Shown piece by piece: positions 56,700 to 64,000 of a DNA stretch of 64,000 bases. Made by a program: the position numbers and the translations under genes. The stretch spans positions 310,001 through 374,000 of the forward strand of contig JADHYV010000004.1 in assembly GCA_027604705.1 (NCBI GenBank), read 5' to 3'. The DNA is from Allomyces arbusculus. Its lineage: Eukaryota; Blastocladiomycota; Blastocladiomycetes; Blastocladiales; Blastocladiaceae. Below the pieces are notes generated by a model. The model did no database searches and was not told the origin of the DNA. It saw nothing but the letters and a program-made list of their open reading frames with translations. Each line of letters opens with the position of its first letter. Within the stretch, counting starts at the first letter, position 1.

Positions 56700-59600
56700 T
56701 TAGTGCGCCATGAGCGGCTGCAGCACATCAAACGACCCGGTACCGCCCTCGACCACCTTGCCGACGACAATACGCGCCGACGGCGAGTCGAGCGCGTCGT
56801 GGTCGCCGTAGAGCGTCGCTGACGTCAAGAAACTGCACGTCGTCTCGTACGACATTTGCAGGAATGGCGATGGGTTGCTGTTCATGCCGATGCGGTTGAA
56901 GGGCTTGTACCCGCCCTCAAACGTCATGAAGTCGGCAATCAACGACAAGTGCCGCTTGTCGACGGAAATACCGTAAACATCGAAGACGCCCGCGATTTCC
57001 TTGATAATGGCCGCGCGCGCCGCCTCGACACCGTAGACTTCCAGAATCTGGGCAATGTCGTTGGTGTAGATCGAGTTGACGTCGATCATGTCGGCGTGGT
57101 CCCACATGCCGCGCAGGTTCACACCGTCGGTGCCAATGCGTGCAACCTTGTCGTTCTCCGACTCGTTGACGACCGGGTAGCACCGGTCAATGCCGGTCAT
57201 TTCGTGCAGCACAGTCTGCTTGACGACCTGCTCGACAATCTGGACCATGAGCAGTTTCTTCCACTCGCCTGGCAGCGTGAGCTCGAGCTCGCACCAGGCG
57301 CCCGACTGCGTGTCAAACGAGTAGCCCGTGACAAACGACGAGCCCGCCTTGACTTGGTCCTCGTCCGCGTCGTCGTCGCCCCCACGGTTGCCCGACGCCG
57401 ACTCGTCGTCGCTGCTACTGCTGTCGTCATCGTCGTCCGACGCGAGCGCCTTGCGAATCTCCGCGTCCTCGTCATCCTCCTCGTACGACGCAAACTCCTT
57501 GCGCCGCGACGAGTACTTGGCCGCGGTCGCGTCGCCCTCGTCGTCCGAGTCGTCGTCGTTCGACGCCTTGCGAGCGCCCTTGGACGCGCCACCCTCCTCG
57601 TCGTCGTCGCCACTACCGCGTGCAAACTGCGATGCAAACGACTTGTCGGCCTGCATCGTGATGAGCTCCTCCTCACCTACCTCCTCGCGCTTGTTGGCCT
57701 TCTTGAGGTCCTTGAGAATCGCGAGCTCGAGGCGCTTGACGAGCCGCTGCGCGACCACATTGCGCACGTCGCGCGACGAGATATGGTAAAGCGCGCGGTA
57801 ATCGGCCTCGTCGAACAAGTCGATGCGGATCTTGTACTTGCGCACGCGCCTCAAGCTCTCGCGCGTGAGCCGCTCGCGCACAGTCACGCGCTGTGCAATC
57901 GCGGCCAAGGTCAGTCGCGACCGCTGCTTGCAGAACAAGTCGCGCTGCGCGTCGGTCACGCCTGGCTGCAACGTCAGCGTCATGGCCGGCGTTTTGATAC
58001 TGGCCGAGGCCGTCATGACGATTTCACGCAAACGCGGAATACCGAGCGTCACGTTCTTGGCACCGAACCCGGCGAAATGGAACGTGTTGAGCGTCATTTG
58101 CGTGGACGGCTCACCAATCGACTGCGCGGCCAAGACACCGACGGCCTCACCCGGATCGACGAGCGACTTGAGGTACTTGAGCTTCATGAGCAGCTGGAAG
58201 GTCTTGATCTTGGTCGCATTGTCAAAGTCGGTCTTGTGCTTCTTGTAGAGCACCTTGTCCGGGTTCGACTCCGTGTACTTTTCGAGCGCATCGGCAAACG
58301 TCTCCGACGTGCTGCCGAGGTACCGGTAGGGCGAGAGCTTGGAGAGCGTCGTGTCCGAGTACCCGTGCTTCTTGATCTTCTTGGCGGTCTTGGTCGCAAG
58401 CTCCTCGTCGATCTTGTTGGCGAGCTCGTCCGGCTTGTACCGCGCAAGCAGAGCGTCAATGTTTTCGGCGCAGAACCGGAACTGGCGCAGATGCTTTTGT
58501 TTGGTCACGTCGAGACCGTCCTCGCCGTAGAAGAACTGCAAAATCGACCCGTCCGAGTCACGGACCGTCGCATCGTAATGCACGCGCGCGCCCTCGAGAT
58601 GCTTCATCAGGCAACGCTGCAGGTAACCCGAGCGCGACGTCTTGACGGCCGTGTCGATCAAACCTTCACGCCCGGCCATGCAATGGAAGTAGTACTCTTG
58701 CGGCTTGATCCCCGTCAAGAAACGGCCGGAAATGAACCCACCGGCACGCGCCGACGTGTCAAACGGCACAAACGACGGCAGCGACTTGCCCGAGACCATG
58801 ATGGGCACGCGGCGGCCTTCGAGTTCCTGTTGGCCGAGACAGCACGAAATCTGCGACACGTTCACGTTTGACCCCTTGGCACCGGACACGGTCATAAGCT
58901 GCATACCGTTGGCCGGGAACAGCTTGACGAGACCGTCGGGCAAGCATTTGGAAATGATCGACGACGTAAGCCCGTTCATCTTGCCCTTCATGGCGGCATC
59001 GAGCCCGGCCAGCTTCTCGTCCTCGCGCAAGACCTCCTCGAGCTGCTGCTTGAGCTGCGTCTCGTTGGTCGACTTGGTGTACTCCATGGCCACCTCGTGC
59101 CCAAACGACTGCCCGCCGTTGATCAGGTCGCGGCGCCACTTGTCGCCCTGCTTGGTGAGCAGCAGATCGTCCATGCGGCACGAGAACGCGACCATCTGAA
59201 TGTGCGTCGAGAAGAGGCGCGACAGCGAACCCAGCAAGTGACCGGCCATCTCCGCCCCGTAGAGCTCATACACCGAGTGCACCAAACCGTACGCCGAGGC
59301 ACCAAACTGCGACTTGTCGAGAACACCCGTCATGAGCTCGCCGTTACAGAAGACGACTTGCGCCTCGTCGGCGCCCTGCGGGCCCCAGTACTTGGCACCA
59401 ACGCGCGCCTTGGACGTCAGGTTGAGCGGTGCGAGCCCGTAGCACATGTTGTGCAACAAGATCGAAATCACCTGCTTGCCCGTCCAGAGCTTGCGCGGCT
59501 TCATGACGGCCGGCGGCAACATGCGAATCGGGCCCTTGCGCAGCGTCGCCTGCGGCAGCGACCCAACAAGCAACTGCTGGACCTCGTCGCGCGTCAGGAA

Positions 59601-62048
59601 TGTGTCGCGCGCGCACATGCGCACGCCCGTGACGACATGGTCCTGAATCAAACCGCGCAGCGGCGACCCGTCGGTCGGGACGAGGTACTGGTTGTCGGTG
59701 TTGGCAATCAGGTAGGCCTCGGCGCGCGCGACTTCGTTCTGCGGGAAATGCACGTTCATTTCGTCGCCGTCGAAATCGGCATTGTAGGTGTTGCAGTTGG
59801 CGTAGTGCAGGCGAATCGTCTTTTCGCCGGGCAGGACACGCGCCTTGTGCGCCATAATCGACGGCTTGTGCAGCGTTGGCTGCCGGTTGAGCAGCAGAAT
59901 GTCGCCGTTGCGCAAGTGCCGGTAGACCTTCTTGTTGGTGTGGATCGCATAGCTCGGCTGCGTGCTCGACAGCGTCTGCTGCGGCGTCAGCAACTGCGCG
60001 GCGAGCGCCGCACGCTGCTCGACCGAGAGGTCCGCGAGCGACTGCATCTGCGCGTCCTCGAGCTGGATGTGCGTGGCGCCCGGCCACACGTCGGGACCGT
60101 TGATGACGCTGGCCATGAGTTCCTTGACGTTGTGCCCCGTGACGGGTTCCGGGTAGGTGAGCTTGGTCGCAAACACGGGCGGAATCCCGATTTCCGACGT
60201 CTCGATCCAAGGGTCGGGCGAAATGACCGACCGCGCCGCGTAATTGACACGCTTGCCCATCATATGCTTGCGAAACAGCCCCTCCTTCTTTTCGAGCAGC
60301 TGGCGAATACCGGGCGGCGGCTGCTTGCCCGACTTGGACATGGTCGGGTTCTTGGTCGAATCGAGGAACGAGTTGACGTGGTTTTGCACCGCGAGCCATG
60401 AGTCGTTCACCTGGTAGAGCAGCTGCGACCGACGCTGCCCGTCGGCGGTGCCGTTGGCGAGCTTGAGCGAGTCGCGAATGCGCTCGCACGCCTTGAGCAC
60501 CTCGGTCAGCGCCGTGTTCTGTGCGTGGTCAAAGACCATGTCGCCCATCTTGGATGCCGGACGGAACTTGGTCGGCGGGACGGCGACCACGTCAAAGAAA
60601 AACATGTTGGGCGACGACTTAGCCTGGTAGGCCGCGCGCTCGGTCTCATTGAGGACGAGCGGCACGTCGTAAAAGGTCGAGTGGAAGACGAGGTCGAGGA
60701 ACGGCGCGTCGTTGACCCACAGCAGCTCGAGAATCGTCTTGACGAGCGTAGGGTTCATGTACTCGTGCGTGTTCTTCTTCGCGGGCGTCGCGTCGTTGCG
60801 GCGCTTCTTGCGCGCATCCGCCGTCGCCTCGTCACCGTCCACCTCCATGGCGTCCTCGTCCTCGCTCTCCGATGACGACGACGAGTCCGAGCTCGAGTCG
60901 GACGACGACGACGACGACGACGACTCGTTCTCCCAGTCCTCGCCGCCATTCGCCGCGGGCGCCGCCGGGGCACTGCCCTTGATCTTCGCGGCCAACTTGA
61001 GCATTTCGGGCGCGGTCAGTGGCGTCGCCTGTGCCTTGAGCGCGTCACGCTTGATGAACACGTCGGCGTCGGAGAACGCGAGCCCCTTGGCGCTCATTGC
61101 CACCTGAATTTTGCGCGTGTAGGGCGTGCGGAAAATCTTGACGTGCCCATCGCGGCGCAGCGGCATGGCGTGCGCGCCACAGTGCGAGCACTTCGGGACG
61201 GCTGCCAGGCGGCGCGCCAAGTCCGTGACAATCTCGCGGCGGTATTTGGTGACCATGGTCACCTTGTCCTTGGCGTTCAAGTGCGCCGAGGCCGCGCCGC
61301 CCATGGCAATACTGCCGCGCACGTACTGGTCGATCCGGTCAATCACCGTCTCGGGCGCGAGCTTGGGCACCTTCTTGCCGGACCCAGCAGCGGTACCGTC
61401 CTCGTCGTCCTCCTCGAGCTCCTCCTCGGGCCGGTTGTCCTCCATGGCCTCGTCGCCGTCGTCATCGGCAGCGGCAGCACGCGCGAGGTAGGACGGCACG
61501 TTGGCGTGAGCGTCCGGGCGGTACCCCATGACTTCTTCGAAAATCGACCGATTCACGGCGTCTTCGAGGTTGATCGATTCAATGACGAGCCCGCGGTGCA
61601 GGAGCAGCAGCTTGGCCTTGGTCATGTAGAGCTGCACCTTGCTGAGCCGCAGCCGGAAGCAGAAAAAGCACGTGGCCTTGAGGTACTGGAACATTTGCGG
61701 AAACAGCGTCGTGTTGTAGACCGGCAGCGGCAGGTCGATGTGACCGAAATGGCCGGGGCAGTCGAACGAGCTCAGCGAACAAGTCCCACAGCTACAGGCG
61801 CGCAAATCGTAGTCAGCGTCCGGTCGCAACGCTGTTGAGATCCTCGTCGTGATAAATACTTACTAGGTGCCCTTTTCAAACGGACCGAGCGCTGGGTCAT
61901 AGAGACCGCCGCGGTTCGGGTGGCCAAAGGCATCGAACATGTTGGGGTTCGTGATAGCCTTGACCGAGACGGCACGAATGTCCTCGGGCCGGTAAAACTC
62001 GAACGCGACATTGGTGAGCTGCCGGCCCACCGGCTTGGCAATGTTCAT
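56700..62048 (-). CDS. RPA190: RNA polymerase I largest subunit
   Basis: Two exons (62048-61864, 61791-56700) give 1,758 residues. This subunit forms one side of the active centre of Pol I, which transcribes the large rRNA precursor in the nucleolus. It opens MNIAKPVGRQLTNVAFEFY; the clamp zinc site GTYCGTCSLSSFDCPGHFGH is completed across the intron. The invariant metal-binding loop NADFDGDEMNVHFPQ is intact (about 59742-59785). RQPTLHKPSIMAHK, the bridge-helix region (CMAGREGLIDTAVKTSRSGY) and AAQSIGEPSTQMTLNTFHFAG (trigger loop) are present. Acidic Asp/Ser inserts near 60850-60930 and 57350-57600 match the Pol I-specific jaw/expander regions, being longer than in Pol II. The end DVLQPLMAH is complete. 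The GTF-like Pol I signature and Asp/Glu inserts separate it from Pol II and III. Confidence 0.94.
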
Positions 62049-62543
62049 TGGCGGCAGGTGGAGGGCCGGTAACGGCCGCTTCGTTGGTTGGTTGGGACGG
62101 GTGGGAGGTTGGTCTAGCGTGCGCGAGGCATGTGCGGTCGAGCGCTGCGATCCGCCGCTGGTACTTGGTGGTGCTCACGGGCGCGGTGTCCTTGGACCAC
62201 GTCGAGTGTGATCACGGTAATGCAGCAGCGCGTGGCAGTGACCAGCACCGAGTGCGCGTGGTCGGTCATGCTTCCCCACATGACAGGTCGCTGGGACATG
62301 AAAGCGTTGTTCACGAGCCCAGCTGATGGGTGTGGCATGCCAGTGATCAACCTCTGCTGATCATTTGGCAGCGTGATATGCTTGCTGCCATCAACCAGGA
62401 ATCCGTCGAGGAGCTCGCCCATTCCACGCCAACACCGGCCGCACACTTGCAGCAACCGCCCGCACGACGTTATTCAACGTCCCCACGCCCCGGCACCCCG
62501 CTCGTTCCGCCGCCAGCCTTCCAACCCACCAACCGCAACCACC
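62049..62543. promoter_or_regulatory. Divergent region between RPA190 and uS13m genes
   Basis: 495 bp between start codons facing away from each other; both promoters must lie within it. No TATA box or other named element was recognised. Confidence 0.4.
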
Positions 62544-63327
62544 ATGCTGCACCTGCTCGGCGTGAACCTGCCGGACCGCAAGAAAGTGCCCGTCTCGCTC
62601 TCCTACTTTTTCGGCGTGGGCCGGAAACTCGGCGAGCAAATTTGCCACCAGCTGTCGATCCACCCGGCGTGCAAGCTGCAGGACCTGACCGACGCGCAAA
62701 TCAACCAATTGGGTGAGCTGCTCAACAAGATGACGCTCGAGGGCGATCTCAAGCGTGAAATCAAGAACCGCGTCTTGCATCACCGCCAGATTGGCACCGT
62801 TACGGGCAAGAAATTTGAGCTGGGGCTGCCGGTTCGTGGGCAGCGCACGCGCACGAATGCCCGCACGGCGAATAAGCTGAACCGCCGCTGGTTGGCCAAG
62901 GATTACTCGACGTATGTTGACGGGGATGGTGGATGATGCGCGTGACAGCACGCGGCCGGAGAGCTGGTTTGAGAAGTGCGGGGAATGGGAGACGGACACC
63001 GACACGGCCTGGCTTCACGAAGGTCAACGGACCTGCACGGCTGCGTGGTCATGGGTGGCCATCGCGGGACTGGGCGCTGCCGTGTTCGGGTGGAGAACGC
63101 TGCCCTGCCCATCTTCTTCCTCGCGCGCTAATCCGCTTCGGCATGTGTTCAACGACCACTGTGATTGCGTCGCTGACCTTCGGCCCCATGCAATCACTCG
63201 TAGGATGACCACGCCCCGCTCGTTGCCAATGTCCCTCGCGACGATCCCGGCGCCGCACCACATGCCGTTGTCCGCGCGGGCCTTGCCCGCCATGACGCGC
63301 ATGCTCAACTTCCTCAAGCGCGTCTAA
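62544..63327 (+). CDS. Mitochondrial small ribosomal subunit protein uS13
   Basis: The core is secure: LPDRKKVPVSLSYFFGVGRK, the helix-two-turn-helix-like NQLGELLNKMTLEGDLKREI, and the C-terminal GLPVRGQRTRTNARTANKLN. uS13 contacts the tRNA and the large subunit (bridge B1). Two C-termini are possible. Unspliced, the frame stops at 62936 (130 residues), but its last seven codons lose third-position GC. Spliced, a canonical donor GTATGT at 62912 joins 62911 to an acceptor at 63203, in phase, and adds 41 codons (63204-63327) of which nearly all end in G or C, giving 163 residues ending LNFLKRV. I prefer the spliced model. The presequence, if any, is short, since the core starts almost at the first Met. 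Confidence 0.82.
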
Positions 63328-63559
63328 AATTTTCGTTGATCGTTTGTCTCGTTCGGTTTTTTGGCGTTTCTTCGATACATAAAGTCTAGTGGTCCACCCT
63401 TCATGGTTCCGTTCAGAGTCGCTCGCAGCGTTGCAGTCTGCACAGACACGCTAATTATTGCAGCGCGCAAGACGGGTACAAATTGGGTAACAAAGTCCGA
63501 ATCCCAACAATGTACAAAGCCGACCAACCAACCAACCATCCCAACCCCATCCTCCAACC

Positions 63560-64000
63560 TCAATCACGCTTCTTGTCGGACGACACCGCGTCCGCACCCC
63601 CCTCCCCCGAGACCGCATCCATCGACGCCGACCGGCTCACACTCGTCGACGCACCGCCACAACTGCGCAAAATCTCATTGGCCACAAAACACGACACGTC
63701 CAAATCGGCCCAGTAGGCCGTATGCGTTGACAGCGCCGCCAAGTACGGATTCTCGAGCACCCCCTGCTGCAGCGCGAAATCGACGCGGCCATACCGCGGA
63801 TTCAGGGCCTTGATCCCGTCATCTAACGACTTTGTACGGCGTCTCCGTCCCCTGCGCCCGGTCGGCTCCTCTTCCACATTCGCCGCCTCGGCGTGAACTG
63901 CGTTGGCTGTCGACTCGACCAACGCGCGCGCCGCGTTCTGCGTGCTCGGCTTGAACAAGCTCGCGACCGCGTCCCAGGCTCGGGTCGTCATTTGCTCGAC
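63560..64000 (-). CDS. DDHD-domain phospholipase, 3' end only
   Basis: An open frame running in from the window end to a stop at 63562-63560, giving the last 146 residues of a larger protein. ALNPRYGRVDFALQQGVLEN, then NPYLAALSTHTAYWADLDVS and FVANEIL, is the C-terminal part of the DDHD domain (the equivalent stretch in SEC23IP/DDHD2-type enzymes is LNPRYGRIDYVLQE, with a WxSxD block). The domain belongs to intracellular phospholipase A1 enzymes. The Ser active site (GXSXG) must lie upstream, outside the window. Between them is an Arg-rich segment (GRRGRRRRTKSLDDG). The final 40 residues are Ser/Ala/Asp-rich. Confidence 0.85.
   Translation of the reverse strand, partial: VEQMTTRAWDAVASLFKPSTQNAARALVESTANAVHAEAANVEEEPTGRRGRRRRTKSLDDGIKALNPRYGRVDFALQQGVLENPYLAALSTHTAYWADLDVSCFVANEILRSCGGASTSVSRSASMDAVSGEGGADAVSSDKKRD

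Noticed and set aside
56856-58871. 671-codon plus-strand frame inside RPA190
   Set aside because: Antisense shadow of the RPA190 exon; the minus strand carries intact polymerase motifs throughout.

Overview
The window is nuclear DNA from a eukaryote with GC-rich, densely packed, intron-containing genes, most probably an early-diverging zoosporic (flagellated) fungus; Blastocladiomycota would fit. The fungal signs are a URC1-type uracil-catabolism protein, EPL1 of NuA4, a Swa2/auxilin-type UBA-TPR-J protein, a Drs2-type flippase, a CNNM/Mam3-type transporter and a septin. The flagellate signs are an EF-hand/WD40 protein resembling axonemal WDR49/CFAP337 and a stathmin-domain protein. Introns are mostly 45-140 nt with GT-AG borders, and third codon positions are strongly G/C. 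No transposon, viral relic, CRISPR array, rRNA or convincing tRNA was seen.

Layout. 1-11 kb: a cut-off hypothetical gene, CNNM/Mam3, an unresolved small gene, ribokinase, a stathmin-like gene and URC1. 11-23 kb: the WDR49-like gene, ISWI remodeller, a BSP-family metallopeptidase-like protein and RNase H2 catalytic subunit. 24-40 kb: Swa2-like co-chaperone, mitochondrial uS7, Drs2-like flippase, a six-exon NEDD8/RUB1 gene and THO complex subunit 1. 40-53 kb: EPL1, then an unusual region in which two related glutamine/histidine-rich genes sit in tandem, each behind a long gene-poor stretch and a nearly identical TATA element. 53-64 kb: a divergent septin, a ZNF511-like zinc-finger protein, RNA polymerase I largest subunit, mitochondrial uS13, and the 3' end of a DDHD phospholipase.

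Most genes are independent housekeeping units: chromatin and transcription (ISWI, EPL1, THOC1, RPA190), mitochondrial translation (uS7m, uS13m), membrane traffic (Drs2, Swa2, DDHD), NEDD8 and nucleotide metabolism (URC1, ribokinase). The most novel item is the tandem pair at 46.9-52.4 kb: proteins of about 700 and 490 residues sharing a short N-terminal exon, a Trp/Gly/Asp motif, a C-terminal motif and a core promoter, but differing in their repeats (alternating Gln beta-type repeats versus His/Asp-rich segments). I recognise no family for them. Gene models were spliced by eye from reading frame, splice sites, family motifs and third-position GC; exon borders given to the base are those I could check for phase.
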